Source of the DNA: Acidimicrobiaceae bacterium
GTDB taxonomy: Bacteria > Actinomycetota > Acidimicrobiia > Acidimicrobiales > UBA8592
Direction: 5' to 3'
Length of the DNA: 64,000 nt
Assembly: GCA_024641655.1 (NCBI GenBank)
Contig: JAHECR010000013.1
Span: 1-64,000, forward strand
The notes beneath the pieces were generated by a model. It was not told the DNA's origin and did no database searches. It saw only the letters and a program-made list of their open reading frames with translations. Numbering within the stretch: position 1 is the first letter of the stretch; the number at the start of each line of letters is the position of its first letter. Both the position numbers and the translations under genes were made by a program. This document shows positions 45,904 to 55,264 of this stretch, piece by piece.

Positions 45904-47826
45904 TCAGCGACGGATCTCGACCCGCGGCAGGTCGTCGGAGGGCTCGAATCCGAAGACCTGCGCGAAGAACGAGTACTCGCCTTCCAGCGCGGCCACGACG
46001 TTCTCGGCACGCCGGAACCCATGCCCCTCCCCGGGGAAGGCCAGGTACGCGTGCGGGACGCCCTTGGCGGCCAACGCGCCGACGATGAGCTCGGCCTGAT
46101 TCGGTGGCACCACGGCGTCGTCGAGGCCCTGCAACACGATCATCGGGCACCGGAGGGCGTCGGTGTGATTGATGGGCGAGCGCGCCTCGTACAGCGCCTT
46201 GGATGCGGGATACGGGCCGATGACGCGATCGATGTAGCGGGACTCGAACTTGTGGGTGTCACGTGCGAGCACCTCGAGGTCACCGATTCCATAGCGGCTC
46301 GCACCGGCGGCGAATACGTCGTGGAAGACGAGCGCCGCGAGGACCGTGAACCCGCCCGCGCTCCCTCCCTTGATGGCCAGCCGCTCACCGTCGACGTCGC
46401 CCCGGTCGACCAGAAAGAGGGCAGCGGCGATGCAGTCCTCGACATCGGCGACCCCCCACTGTCCGTCGAGCGCCTCCATGTAGTCCCGGCCGTAGCCGGT
46501 GCTCCCCCGGTAGTCGACATCGACGACGGCCCACCCTCGACTCGTCCAGTACCGCAACGCGAGCTGGAGCTGGCGACGAGCTGCGCCGGTCGGGCCTCCG
46601 TGCGCGAGCACCAGCAACGGGGGACGCTCGTCGGACGGCCCCTCGATGACCGCGTGGGCGGGGCGGTAGTAGAGCGCGTGGGCCTCGGCGCCTCCGGTGG
46701 TGGGGAAGGTGATGGGCTCGGGCTCGGGCAGATAGCCGTCAGCGACCCCGTGCACGTGGGGCACGCTGGCGTAGTGAGGAGACTCGACGTGGACGATCGC
46801 GGCGGGTGTCGCCGTGTGTGTCGCGCCGATATAGGCCGCGCCGCCGGACGCGAGCGCCCGGACCGACTCGATCGAAGACCAACCCGACGCGACGGCGTCG
46901 GTCGCATCCATGACCAGGACGTCGCCGCGCGGTCGACTCAGCGCGGCGACGATCGACCCGTCTGCAGCGACGGCGTAGCGAGACTGACCGAAGACCCACA
47001 TCGGGCCACCGATGTCGAAGTCGCCCCCGAGCTCCACGATCGGCTCGTCGGGCGTGAGGCGGTACAGGTTCGACCGCCCGCTCCGATCGCTCAGGAAATA
47101 CAGCTCGCTGCCCGGCGACCATTCGGGTTGCATCACCGACTCTTGGACCCCGCCGGCGACCTGGCGACCCGAGACGACGGTGCCACCCTCCAGCTCGCCC
47201 ACCCACAGTTCGGTGCCGTACCACGGCATCGAGGGGTGCGACCACTGCACCCACGCGAGGAGGCTGCCATCGGGCGACGGTCGGGGAAACGCGTAGAAGT
47301 CCGCCCCGAGCACCAGCTCGCGCACATCCATCGAACCGTCGAGTGCAACCGCGACGATCTGGTTGTCGGCCTCGAGCCGGGCCCCCGGAACCTGGTGGTG
47401 CACCTCGCGCACGCACACGAACCAACGACCGTCGGGCGTGACCCGACCGTCGGCGTAACGCCACGACCGTGGCGCGGGCGGATCGGGCGTGAGCAGCTCG
47501 GGCTCAGCGCCCGGTACCAGCCTTCGCAGGCGCTGATCGTCGAAGTCGACGTACACGATCGTGCCCTCGTGGACCCACCAGGCTCCGCCCCCGTACTCGT
47601 GGACGAGGGTGCGGACGTTTGCATCCGGTGGGGTGATCTCGGTGATCGCGCCGTCGGGCGAGCGGCGCACGATCGCGACACGGCCACCTTCGTCGGGGCG
47701 CGACTCGGCCCACCAGATGTCGTCGCCGTCGGTGACGAGCTCGCTGATCGCCACGACGCCCTCGACGAGCGAGGCCGCCGAGATCGGCGACGGCCAGGAC
47801 CCGTACGGCAGGACGCGTTCGCTCAT
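45904..47826 (-). CDS. S9-family serine peptidase (prolyl oligopeptidase type)
   Basis: This 640-aa protein has an N-terminal beta-propeller (about 1-370, many PDG/SPDG turns) and a C-terminal alpha/beta hydrolase. The nucleophile Ser is in KGGSAGGFTVLAAL, Asp in LQGLDDAVVPP, and His in FPGEGHGFRR; VDYRGSTGYGRDYM precedes the nucleophile. There is no signal peptide, so it is cytoplasmic. It probably acts as an acylaminoacyl- or dipeptidyl-type peptidase. ATG 47826 overlaps the aminotransferase stop by one base (TGATG), so the two are co-translated. Confidence 0.94.
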   Translation of the reverse strand: MSERVLPYGSWPSPISAASLVEGVVAISELVTDGDDIWWAESRPDEGGRVAIVRRSPDGAITEITPPDANVRTLVHEYGGGAWWVHEGTIVYVDFDDQRLRRLVPGAEPELLTPDPPAPRSWRYADGRVTPDGRWFVCVREVHHQVPGARLEADNQIVAVALDGSMDVRELVLGADFYAFPRPSPDGSLLAWVQWSHPSMPWYGTELWVGELEGGTVVSGRQVAGGVQESVMQPEWSPGSELYFLSDRSGRSNLYRLTPDEPIVELGGDFDIGGPMWVFGQSRYAVAADGSIVAALSRPRGDVLVMDATDAVASGWSSIESVRALASGGAAYIGATHTATPAAIVHVESPHYASVPHVHGVADGYLPEPEPITFPTTGGAEAHALYYRPAHAVIEGPSDERPPLLVLAHGGPTGAARRQLQLALRYWTSRGWAVVDVDYRGSTGYGRDYMEALDGQWGVADVEDCIAAALFLVDRGDVDGERLAIKGGSAGGFTVLAALVFHDVFAAGASRYGIGDLEVLARDTHKFESRYIDRVIGPYPASKALYEARSPINHTDALRCPMIVLQGLDDAVVPPNQAELIVGALAAKGVPHAYLAFPGEGHGFRRAENVVAALEGEYSFFAQVFGFEPSDDLPRVEIRR

Positions 47827-49025
47827 CAGCTCAGCAGATCGGCGATGCGCCCGATGCCCTCTTCGAGGTCGGCGTCCCCCAAGGCGAACGACAGCCGAGC
47901 GAAACCCGGCGCGCCGAATGCCTCGCCGGGGACCACGGCGACGTTGGCCTTGTCGAGCAACACGTCGGCGAGCTCGAGGGTCGTGGTCGGGGTCGAGTCC
48001 CCGATGCGGCGGCCGAGCACCCCGGTGAAGTTCGGGAACGCGTAGAACGCGCCCTCGGGCTCGAGGACCGAGACGCCGTCGATCTCCGAGAGCATCCGGA
48101 ACATCGTGCGGCGACGACGGTCGAATGCCGTGCGCATCTCGGCGACCGCGTCGAGCGGTCCGCTGACCGCGGCGAGCGCCGCCATCTGGCACACGTTGGC
48201 GACATTGGAGGTCTGGTGCGATTGCAGCGTGGACGCGGCCTTGGCGACGTCGGGGGGGCCGATGAGCCAGCCGACGCGCCACCCGGTCATGGCATAGGTC
48301 TTGGCCACGCCGTTGAGCACCACGCACTGGTCGGCCAGCTCGGGAACCAGGGTGGGCATCGAGTGGAACTCGTTGTCTCCGTAGATCAGGTGCTCGTAGA
48401 TCTCGTCGGTGATGATCCAGATCCCGTGCTCGACCGCCCACCGGCCGATGGCTTCGATCTCGTGGCGCGGATACACCGCCCCGGTGGGGTTCGACGGCGA
48501 GACGAACACCAACGCCTTGGTCTTGTCGGTCCGCGCCGCGTCGAGCTGGTCGAGGGTGATCCGGAAGCCGGTGCGTTCATCGGTGGGCAGGATCGTCGAC
48601 ACCGCACCGGCCAGGGCGACAGGCTCGGGGTAGGTGGTCCAGTACGGCGCGGGGAGGAGCACCTCGTCGCCGGCATCGAGGAGCACCTGCATGCAGTTGT
48701 AGACGGCGTGCTTGCCGCCGTTGGTGACGACGACCTGATCGGGGCTGACCTCGTACCCCGAATCGCGGAGCGTCTTGGCGGCGATCGCCGCCTTCAGCGC
48801 CGGCAAGCCGCTCTCGGGGCTGTAGCGGTGCATCACCGGGTCGGCGCACGCGGCGATCGCGGCCTCGACGACGTGGGGCGGCGTCGGAAAGTCGGGCTCG
48901 CCGGCTCCGAACCCGATCACCGGCTTGCCGGCCGCCCGGAGGGCCTTGGCCTTGCTGGTGACGGCCAGCGTTGCCGAAGGAGCGATGGCGCCGACGCGAC
49001 GTGAGACACGGGCTGGGGTGGACAC
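47826..49025 (-). CDS. Class I/II PLP aminotransferase (aspartate aminotransferase type)
   Basis: This 399-aa fold-type I aminotransferase has the substrate and cofactor motifs [46 protein letters not shown] lysine in [17 protein letters not shown], and ARLSFALGD with the distal Arg. This matches the Thermus/Bacillus-type aspartate aminotransferases. Specificity is inferred. GTG 49025 has GGAGG five bases upstream. It forms a two-gene unit with the S9 peptidase. Confidence 0.94.
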   Translation of the reverse strand: MSTPARVSRRVGAIAPSATLAVTSKAKALRAAGKPVIGFGAGEPDFPTPPHVVEAAIAACADPVMHRYSPESGLPALKAAIAAKTLRDSGYEVSPDQVVVTNGGKHAVYNCMQVLLDAGDEVLLPAPYWTTYPEPVALAGAVSTILPTDERTGFRITLDQLDAARTDKTKALVFVSPSNPTGAVYPRHEIEAIGRWAVEHGIWIITDEIYEHLIYGDNEFHSMPTLVPELADQCVVLNGVAKTYAMTGWRVGWLIGPPDVAKAASTLQSHQTSNVANVCQMAALAAVSGPLDAVAEMRTAFDRRRRTMFRMLSEIDGVSVLEPEGAFYAFPNFTGVLGRRIGDSTPTTTLELADVLLDKANVAVVPGEAFGAPGFARLSFALGDADLEEGIGRIADLLS

Positions 49026-49140
49026 GGTTCCTCCGGGACTGGGGGCGGCTGGCGGCTCCATGATGGTCCAGTCGGTGACGGATTCCACGCGGTTTCCCCG
49101 CCGCGTACCGATGGCGCCGACGCTGTGTCCATACTGAGCC

Positions 49141-50121
49141 ATGCGCGAGCGGTCCGGGGTCGATCCCCACGAAGGTGGGGATCGCTCCGTCGCGATGCTG
49201 GTCCGTCTCGCTGAGCTAGCGCTGCTGCCACTCGCCCTGTTGGTGAGCATCCGGATCTTCCACCTCGATTCGACCCAACCGACGGTGATGCTCGTCACGT
49301 TCCTGCCGTGGTTGCTCGTACCCGCCTGGCTGCTGCTGGGGATCGGCATCGGCGCGCGTCGCCGGCGGCTTGTAGTGGGGGCGCTCGTGATCGTCATCGT
49401 TCACGTGAGCTGGACCGCGGCCGAGATTCCATGGAACCGGAGCCTGTCGGCCGCGGCGGCCGAGGCCCCGACACTCGACGTCATGTCGGCGAACGTGTTC
49501 CGGCAGAACCCGCATCCGGAGGACATCTTCGACGAGGTGGTCGCAGCTCAGCCCGATGTCGTGATCCTCGTCGAGATGGAGGAGTTCGCCCGTGCCCGCC
49601 TGCGCGTCCACCCGCTGTCGGCCCAATATCGCTATACCTGGTCACCGCCGCGACAGCCCGACGTGATCATGCTGTCGAGGCTCCCGTTCGTCGAGACCGG
49701 CCAGCTGAAGCTCACGAGGGAGCTCCCGTGGGTTCGCGTCGACGTCGGCGGCGTCGCCGTCACCGTCCTCGGTGTCCACACCGTCAATGCAACGAAGTCG
49801 ACCACTCGCTGGGAGCGAGACCTCGCCGCGATCGACGACTGGAGCGAGTCGGTGTCGGGCCCGCTCGTCATGGCCGGCGACTTCAATGCCACCACCCAGC
49901 ACCGCCAATTCCGGGCGCTGCTCGACAACGGCACCGAGGACGCGCATCTCGAGCAGGGCGCGGGCTGGGGCGCCACCTGGCCGGCGCGGTCGCTTGTCGG
50001 GCCCTTCCTTCGGATCGACCACATCCTCGTGCGCGGAGACGCCGAGACCGTGCGCTTCTGGCGTGGCATCGGCAAGGGATCGGACCATCGTCCCGTGCGC
50101 GCCAGCATCGCCATCTTGTGA
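49141..50121 (+). CDS. Membrane-anchored endonuclease/exonuclease/phosphatase-fold protein
   Basis: This is a protein of up to 326 aa. Three hydrophobic helices (about 20-95) lead to an extracytoplasmic EEP domain: [27 protein letters not shown] (metal Glu), [28 protein letters not shown], and C-terminal [13 protein letters not shown] with the catalytic His. Such VanX-neighbouring or YafD-like proteins may be phosphodiesterases or phosphatases at the envelope. The start is unsure: ATG 49141 includes a perfect hairpin in the coding region, while ATG 49195 ([11 protein letters not shown]) would leave it in the leader. Confidence 0.87.
   Translation: MRERSGVDPHEGGDRSVAMLVRLAELALLPLALLVSIRIFHLDSTQPTVMLVTFLPWLLVPAWLLLGIGIGARRRRLVVGALVIVIVHVSWTAAEIPWNRSLSAAAAEAPTLDVMSANVFRQNPHPEDIFDEVVAAQPDVVILVEMEEFARARLRVHPLSAQYRYTWSPPRQPDVIMLSRLPFVETGQLKLTRELPWVRVDVGGVAVTVLGVHTVNATKSTTRWERDLAAIDDWSESVSGPLVMAGDFNATTQHRQFRALLDNGTEDAHLEQGAGWGATWPARSLVGPFLRIDHILVRGDAETVRFWRGIGKGSDHRPVRASIAIL
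49161..49184. repeat. Perfect 10-bp inverted repeat with GAAG loop
   Basis: CGATCCCCAC and GTGGGGATCG flank GAAG, forming a perfect 10-bp stem at or just before the start of the EEP gene. No T-run follows, so it is not an ordinary terminator. Its shape recalls a single type I-E CRISPR repeat, but there is only one copy. Confidence 0.85.
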
Positions 50122-50176
50122 GCCGGCCGCTGAACCCCTCGAAGCGGCGTCAAGGCCCTCAAGCGCCAGTACCTTC

Positions 50177-51313
50177 ATGCCCATGACCTCGCCGCGAGAC
50201 ATCGTCATCCCGAGCGCGCTCCGACCCCGCGACGGCCGGTTCAACTGCGGTCCGTCGCTGGTTCGCCCCGAGGCGGTGGCAGCGCTCGTCGCAGCGGCGC
50301 CGACCTACCTCGGCACGAGCCACCGACAGGCCCCGGTCAAGGACATGGTGGGCCGCCTCCGTGCCGGACTCGTGGAGTTGTTCTCCCTCCCCAACGGCTG
50401 GGAGATCGTCCTGGGGAACGGTGGCACCACCGTGTTCTGGGATGTCGCAACCTTCGGACTCGTGGACCGACGGAGCCAGCACCTGGTCTTCGGTGAGTTC
50501 TCGGGCAAGTTCGCGACCGCCACCGCCGAAGCCCCCCACCTCGCCGACCCCGAGATCATCGACGCCCCGCCCGGCTCTGCCCCCGAGCCGGTGGCATCGG
50601 ACGTCGACGTGTACGCGCTCACCCACAACGAGACCTCCACGGGCGTTGCCGTGCGCTTGGCCCGTCCCGCCGGGACCTCGGCCGCCGAGGGTCTCGTCGC
50701 CGTCGACGCGACCTCCGCCGCTGGTGGTCTGCGCTGGGATCCAGCCCAGGTCGACTGCTACTACTTCGCTCCGCAGAAGTGTCTCGCCTCCGACGGCGGG
50801 CTCTGGCTCGCGGCCTGCTCACCGGCTGCGGTCGAACGGATCGAGCGGATCGCTGCCTCCGACCGCTGGCGACCAGCGAGCCTCGATCTGGGCGTCGCGC
50901 TCGCCAACAGCCGCCAGAACCAGACCTACAACACTCCTGCGCTGGCGACGGTGTTCCTCGCCGTCCAACAGATCGACTGGATGAACGCCAACGGCGGTCT
51001 GGAATGGGCCGCGTCGCGCTCGGACCACTCGTCGGCCCTGCTCTACGACTGGGCCGACGCCCACGAGCTCGTGACCCCGTTCGTCTCGGATCCGGCGTTG
51101 CGGAGCTCAGTGGTCGTGACGCTCGACATCGACGAGTCGATCTCCGCCGACGACGTGCTGGCCGCGTGCCGGGCCAACGACATCCTCGACATCGGCGGCT
51201 ACCGCAAGCTCGGCCGCAACCAGATCCGGGTGGCCACGTTTCCCGCCATCGACGCGGCAGACGTCGAAGCGCTCACCGAGTCGCTCGACCACGTGTTGGG
51301 AGCGCTGCGCTGA
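50177..51313 (+). CDS. serC: Phosphoserine aminotransferase
   Basis: This 378-aa PLP enzyme converts 3-phosphohydroxypyruvate to phosphoserine. The start DGRFNCGPSLVRPEAVAAL and TYLGTSHRQAPVK, the cofactor region VLGNGGTTVFWDVATFGL, and PLP lysine in YYFAPQKCLASDGG match the actinobacterial (mycobacterial-type) SerC. ATG 50177 and ATG 50183 are both possible. Its last bases overlap the YqgE gene. With serA at 43176 it supplies two of three serine steps; serB is not in the window. Confidence 0.95.
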   Translation: MPMTSPRDIVIPSALRPRDGRFNCGPSLVRPEAVAALVAAAPTYLGTSHRQAPVKDMVGRLRAGLVELFSLPNGWEIVLGNGGTTVFWDVATFGLVDRRSQHLVFGEFSGKFATATAEAPHLADPEIIDAPPGSAPEPVASDVDVYALTHNETSTGVAVRLARPAGTSAAEGLVAVDATSAAGGLRWDPAQVDCYYFAPQKCLASDGGLWLAACSPAAVERIERIAASDRWRPASLDLGVALANSRQNQTYNTPALATVFLAVQQIDWMNANGGLEWAASRSDHSSALLYDWADAHELVTPFVSDPALRSSVVVTLDIDESISADDVLAACRANDILDIGGYRKLGRNQIRVATFPAIDAADVEALTESLDHVLGALR

Positions 51314-51858
51314 CCTCGACCGCCGGCAGGCTCCTCGTCGCCAGTCCCTTGATGGGCGACCCGAACTTCGAACGCTCCGTCGTGCTCATGCTCGAACACT
51401 CCCCCGACGGGGCGCTCGGTGTCGTCCTCAATCGCCTCAGCTCGGCACCAGTCGCAGAGCTGCTTCCCCAGTGGGCTCCGCTCGCATCGACGCCGCCGCA
51501 GTTCTTCTTCGGTGGCCCGGTCTCGACCGAGTCGCTGATAGGCCTGGCCCGCGGCGTCGGTGCAGCCGCAGCAGACTTCCAGCCCGTCGTGGGCAGCGCC
51601 GGCGTCATCGACCTGCACAAGGAGCCGGACGATCTCGGCATGTCGATCGACCAGGTCCGCATCTTCGCCGGCTACTCCGGGTGGGGGCCACTCCAGCTCG
51701 AAGCCGAACTCGCAACTGATGCGTGGTTCGTGGTCGATGCCGATCCACTCGACGCGTTCTTCGCCGAACCCGACCAGCTCTGGTCGTTCGTCCTGCGCCG
51801 CCAGCGCGGCCCGATGGCATGGCTGGCCAACTACCCCGTCGATCCGCGTCTCAACTGA
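51310..51858 (+). CDS. YqgE/AlgH family protein with an apparent CTG start
   Basis: This 182-aa conserved protein of uncertain role has the typical family start TAGRLLVASPLMGDPNFERS, VVLMLEHSPDGALGVVLNR, FFGGPV, and VRIFAGYSGWGPLQLEAEL. No ATG, GTG or TTG lies before the conserved N-terminus in frame. CTG 51310 overlaps the serC stop (CTGA) and has GGGAG about seven bases upstream, giving the usual family length. TTG or ATG codons near 51349-51352 would remove the conserved first strand. Confidence 0.88.
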   Translation: MTSTAGRLLVASPLMGDPNFERSVVLMLEHSPDGALGVVLNRLSSAPVAELLPQWAPLASTPPQFFFGGPVSTESLIGLARGVGAAAADFQPVVGSAGVIDLHKEPDDLGMSIDQVRIFAGYSGWGPLQLEAELATDAWFVVDADPLDAFFAEPDQLWSFVLRRQRGPMAWLANYPVDPRLN

Positions 51859-51913
51859 TCCGATCGGCCCAGCCACAACGTCAAGGACGGCGGTTCCGTG
51901 CCGATAGGCGCTC

Positions 51914-53443
51914 GTGCGCCCGCACCCACGACGTCTCCTTCTCGCGCCCTTTGTCGCCGGCGTGGTGCTCGCCCTGCTCGGCGCCGCTGCGCCGGCAGCC
52001 GCGCAACCGACGCCGACGGCGGGCGAACCACCGGCTGCGCCGTCGCCGCCACCGCCCGTACAGGTCATGATCGTGGGGTTGCGAAGCCCGGCGCCCTACG
52101 GCGTCGACCGTGTCCTCGAGCGCGCCCTGCAGTCCGTCGATCAGCTCACGACCTGGTACGCGACGACGCGGACCAACCCCGAGCTCTCGCTCGTACGGGT
52201 CGAGGGCGAAGACGCCGAGGCGGCAACTGCGTCGTTGGTCGACGCGATCGGAGACCTCGTCGAGACCCGGCAGGGCATCTCCGAGGCCCTGCGGGCTCGG
52301 CTCGACGGGCAAACCGACAAGCGGGTCCTCGAGGTCGAACGGGCAGCGCTGGAGGAACAACGACGCGGCCTGGCCGTTCAGCGTGGTCGCGTGATCGATC
52401 GACGCACCGCGCTCGAGGGCGGCCTGGACCGGGTCGAGGGGGCGCTGCGCGATGTCGCGATCGGCCTGTACGTGTCCGACCAGCCCGAGACGACCGGAGT
52501 GGTCGAGGACATCGCGATGTACAACGACCGTCGTGAGCTCGAGGTCCGAGTCGACGCGACCGTCGACGAACTGATCGATCAACGACACGTCCTGTTGGGC
52601 GAGATCGAGCGGGCGGAGGCCGAGATCCGCGCCGTCGACCAGGCAGCCGACGCGGTCCTCGACGAGGCGCGCCGCGTGCAGCTCGACGTGAACCGGCTCG
52701 TCACCGAGATCTCTGCGCTCGGCCGACGAGCTGGCGACCTCGACGCGCACCGGGCCGATCTCGACACGTCGCTCCCCACGCTGATCGCCCGGGCGCAGCG
52801 CACCCGACTGGTGGCCTCGGTGCGACCGATCGGAATCCCGCTCGTCAGCCTCGACGCCTACCTCAACGCAGCCCTTGCGATCCGCGACGTGGCGCCGGCG
52901 TGCCGGATCCGGTGGCAGCTGCTCGCCGGCATCGCTGCGATCGAATCGGCCCACGGCCGCCACGGGGACGCGACGATCGAACCGTCTGGGCAGATCACCG
53001 GCAACCTGATCTTCGGCCCCGTGCTCGACGGGAGCTTGGCCGGCACCACCGTGATCGACGACACCGACGACGGCGTCATGGACGGCAACACCGACTACGA
53101 CCGCGCCGTCGGACCGTTCCAGTTCATCCCCGAGACCTGGGAGGAGTACGCACTAGACGCGAACGGCGACGGGCGAGCCGACCCCCACAACCTCTACGAC
53201 GCCGCTCTGACGGCTGCGGGCTACCTCTGTGCCAGCGCCACGATGGCGACCGACCAGGGCATCGCAACATCGGTGCTCTCGTACAACCACTCCGAGCAGT
53301 ACCTCGCCGATGTCACATCGGCGGCGGCGCGCTACATCCGCACGTTCTCTCCACCCAGCGCATCTTTCGACCCGGCCGCCTTGGTGGTCGACGAAACCCA
53401 CCGTGACACCATCGAGACCGTGCTCGGGCTGATGGCGATGTGA
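51914..53443 (+). CDS. Secreted lytic transglycosylase with coiled-coil N-terminal half
   Basis: This 509-aa protein has a signal peptide (about 1-31, LLLAPFVAGVVLALLGAAAP), a Pro linker, then a long helical coiled-coil region (about 70-300, rich in Glu/Arg/Leu). The C-terminal SLT/MltB-like domain has IAAIESAHGRHGD with the catalytic-type Glu, GPFQFIPETWEEYALD, and AALTAAGYLC. Two Asp-rich loops (DDTDDGVMDGNTDYD; DANGDGRADPHN) look like calcium sites and occur in related actinobacterial MltB-like proteins. It cleaves peptidoglycan glycan strands. GTG 51914 is the start. Confidence 0.9.
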   Translation: MRPHPRRLLLAPFVAGVVLALLGAAAPAAAQPTPTAGEPPAAPSPPPPVQVMIVGLRSPAPYGVDRVLERALQSVDQLTTWYATTRTNPELSLVRVEGEDAEAATASLVDAIGDLVETRQGISEALRARLDGQTDKRVLEVERAALEEQRRGLAVQRGRVIDRRTALEGGLDRVEGALRDVAIGLYVSDQPETTGVVEDIAMYNDRRELEVRVDATVDELIDQRHVLLGEIERAEAEIRAVDQAADAVLDEARRVQLDVNRLVTEISALGRRAGDLDAHRADLDTSLPTLIARAQRTRLVASVRPIGIPLVSLDAYLNAALAIRDVAPACRIRWQLLAGIAAIESAHGRHGDATIEPSGQITGNLIFGPVLDGSLAGTTVIDDTDDGVMDGNTDYDRAVGPFQFIPETWEEYALDANGDGRADPHNLYDAALTAAGYLCASATMATDQGIATSVLSYNHSEQYLADVTSAAARYIRTFSPPSASFDPAALVVDETHRDTIETVLGLMAM

Positions 53444-53445
53444 TT

Positions 53446-53461
53446 CCCTGGACAGCCAGGG
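53446..53461 (+). terminator. Short hairpin after the transglycosylase gene
   Basis: CCCTGG-ACAG-CCAGGG forms a perfect 6-bp stem three bases after the TGA at 53441-53443, in the gap before a convergent gene. There is no T-run, so its strength as a terminator is doubtful. Confidence 0.4.
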
Positions 53462-53541
53462 CACGAGCGAGGGGTCGTGGTGCATCGGCGCCGTCGAAAC
53501 CCGTCGATCCCCAGCAGGCGTCGCCGAAGGGGGGCGGGCCG

Positions 53542-54759
53542 TCAGAACCGAGCGAGGGGGCGTCGGCCGCCGGTGTGCATCGCCGTCGTCGGGGCCAACG
53601 CGACATCGAGCAGCGCGCCCTGCCCGGCCCACCAGTGTCCCAGCGCGAGTGCCGCAGCCGTGGCGCCGGTGATGGGGTCGGCGGCAGCATCGCCGATGAA
53701 CCACGGCGGACCCTCGGGCGGATCGACCACGAGATTCGCGGCGGCCGCGGCATCGTCGCCGAAACCGACGCGTCGCGGCGATCGTTCCCGGCCGTGGCCG
53801 GTGATCGACACCCAGATCGCGCCGCGTGCCACCTCGGCTCGCGCATCGACCCCGAGCTGCGCGAGTGCTCGCGGCCGCGACCCCTCGATGATGATGTCCG
53901 CAGCGCGGACGAGGCGTCGAATCTCGGCGATCCCGTCCGGAGCGGAGAAGTCGAGATCCCGCACGTGCTTGTCGGCGTTGAGCCGGCGGTAGAAGGTGGG
54001 TGCGCCGTGGCGGCTCCCATCGGGCCGTGCCGACGCCTCGACCTTCACGACATCGGCCCCGGCGCGACCCAGGTACCAGCCGCACAGCGGCCCGGCCCAC
54101 ATCGAGGACAGGTCCACGACCAGAGGTGGCCAAGCGATCGGTGTCGAGGGTCCGGGCAGATCGGTGAACGCTTCGCCCGCGTCCGTTTCCCCGACGATGG
54201 CGATGGGCAGACCGAGCAGCTCGGCACGCTCCGCCATCACGGCTGAATCCCTGCCGGCACAGACGCGTTCGATGTCGGACCAGAGGTCGTCGCCGACGTC
54301 GGCTTCGAGCCATGCGGGTATGGCCTCGATGTCGCTCACACGCGGGAGGTTGACCGCCAACGCTGCGTCAGCCGCGCCGATGATGCGGCACGATCCGCCC
54401 GCCGAGGTCGGGCCCCACCCTCGGTGCCCGAGTATCGGCGCCCGCTCCGTGAGCAGACTCAGCCCCGAAGGGCCGCCTGCGGGGCCGCCCATCTGGCGGG
54501 TGAACCACCCGGCGAGGGCCACGGTTGCCTCGAACCGGTGCAGCCACCTCAGGTCGAGGTTGCGCAGCCGTACCGACGGCGGGCCGACGAGATCTGCCAG
54601 CACGGGGGTGGGCCACGCCGGGAACCTCGACCGCTGCGCGGCAAGGGCTTCGATCACCGAGTCGGGCAGCGCGCCCGGCGGCAGACGGGCGGCGAGACGA
54701 GCCAGATGCTCGGCTGCAGAGGGCACGGGCCCGAGCGTGGAGTCGGTGCGGTCGCTCAC
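53542..54759 (-). CDS. CoA transferase family III (CaiB/BaiF-like), atypical N-terminal half
   Basis: This is a 405-aa protein. Residues about 205-405 carry the family III core: SSMWAGPLCGWYLGRAGADV, VKVEASARPDGSRHG, LNADKHVRDLDFSAPDG, ADIIIEGSRPRALAQLGVD and VSITGHGRER. The FGDDAAAA segment would hold the catalytic Asp. The first 200 residues differ from the usual start of CaiB proteins, so the interlocked fold may be rearranged. The enzyme probably moves CoA between carboxylic acids, fitting the acyl-CoA genes alongside. The start is GTG 54759. It is divergent from the ligase operon. Confidence 0.85.
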   Translation of the reverse strand: MSDRTDSTLGPVPSAAEHLARLAARLPPGALPDSVIEALAAQRSRFPAWPTPVLADLVGPPSVRLRNLDLRWLHRFEATVALAGWFTRQMGGPAGGPSGLSLLTERAPILGHRGWGPTSAGGSCRIIGAADAALAVNLPRVSDIEAIPAWLEADVGDDLWSDIERVCAGRDSAVMAERAELLGLPIAIVGETDAGEAFTDLPGPSTPIAWPPLVVDLSSMWAGPLCGWYLGRAGADVVKVEASARPDGSRHGAPTFYRRLNADKHVRDLDFSAPDGIAEIRRLVRAADIIIEGSRPRALAQLGVDARAEVARGAIWVSITGHGRERSPRRVGFGDDAAAAANLVVDPPEGPPWFIGDAAADPITGATAAALALGHWWAGQGALLDVALAPTTAMHTGGRRPLARF

Positions 54760-54936
54760 GGCTCTACGCTAGACGTCGGTCCGAGCGGACCAGGGGGCCT
54801 CCAGCGGTTGGGGCGCGTTCCCGGTCGCGCCCGGACGATCCCAGACGACATCCCGACAACGAGGCGCATCCGGTGTTGGCGACCGACGCCCAGATGCGAA
54901 AAGATGCTGGGTCTGTACGCAATCAGGAGGACATTC

Positions 54937-55242
54937 ATGGAACTGCGCGCCGGGAGCCGACTCAAGAGCACGGCCTGCGACACCGAGGTGATCGCCGTCA
55001 AGGCACCGGGCGGCGAGGTCGACATCCGCTGCGGCGGTGCGGCCATGGCCGAGGCCAACGCCACCTTCGACAAGGGCAGCCCTTCCAGCGGTTTCGACGG
55101 TGGGACCCAGATGGGCAAGCGCTACGTCAATGCCGACGAGAGCCTCGAGCTGCTCTGCACCAAGCCGGGCGCCGGCAGTCTCTCCGTGGGCGACACACCG
55201 ATGGAGCTCAAGGAAGCCAAGCCCCTCCCCGCCTCGGACTGA
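54937..55242 (+). CDS. Small conserved-looking three-cysteine protein
   Basis: This 101-aa soluble protein has an ideal ribosome site (AGGAGG, seven bases before ATG 54937). Cys14 (TACDTEVIAVKAPGG), Cys32 (IRCGG) and Cys74 (ELLCTK) are spread over a beta-rich sequence, suggesting a metal site or redox function. I do not know a named family. It is first in the operon with the acyl-CoA ligase (22 bases downstream) and crotonase, so a helper role in acyl-CoA chemistry is plausible but unproven. Confidence 0.8.
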   Translation: MELRAGSRLKSTACDTEVIAVKAPGGEVDIRCGGAAMAEANATFDKGSPSSGFDGGTQMGKRYVNADESLELLCTKPGAGSLSVGDTPMELKEAKPLPASD

Positions 55243-55264
55243 TCGACCGGAGAACCCCTTCACC

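Noticed and set aside
46021-48045. 674-codon plus-strand frame opposite the S9 peptidase
   Set aside because: It mirrors a gene with a full Ser-Asp-His catalytic set; the antisense translation has no known pattern.
49161-49184. CRISPR repeat or array
   Set aside because: Only one copy of the palindrome, no regular spacing, no spacers and no cas genes in the window.
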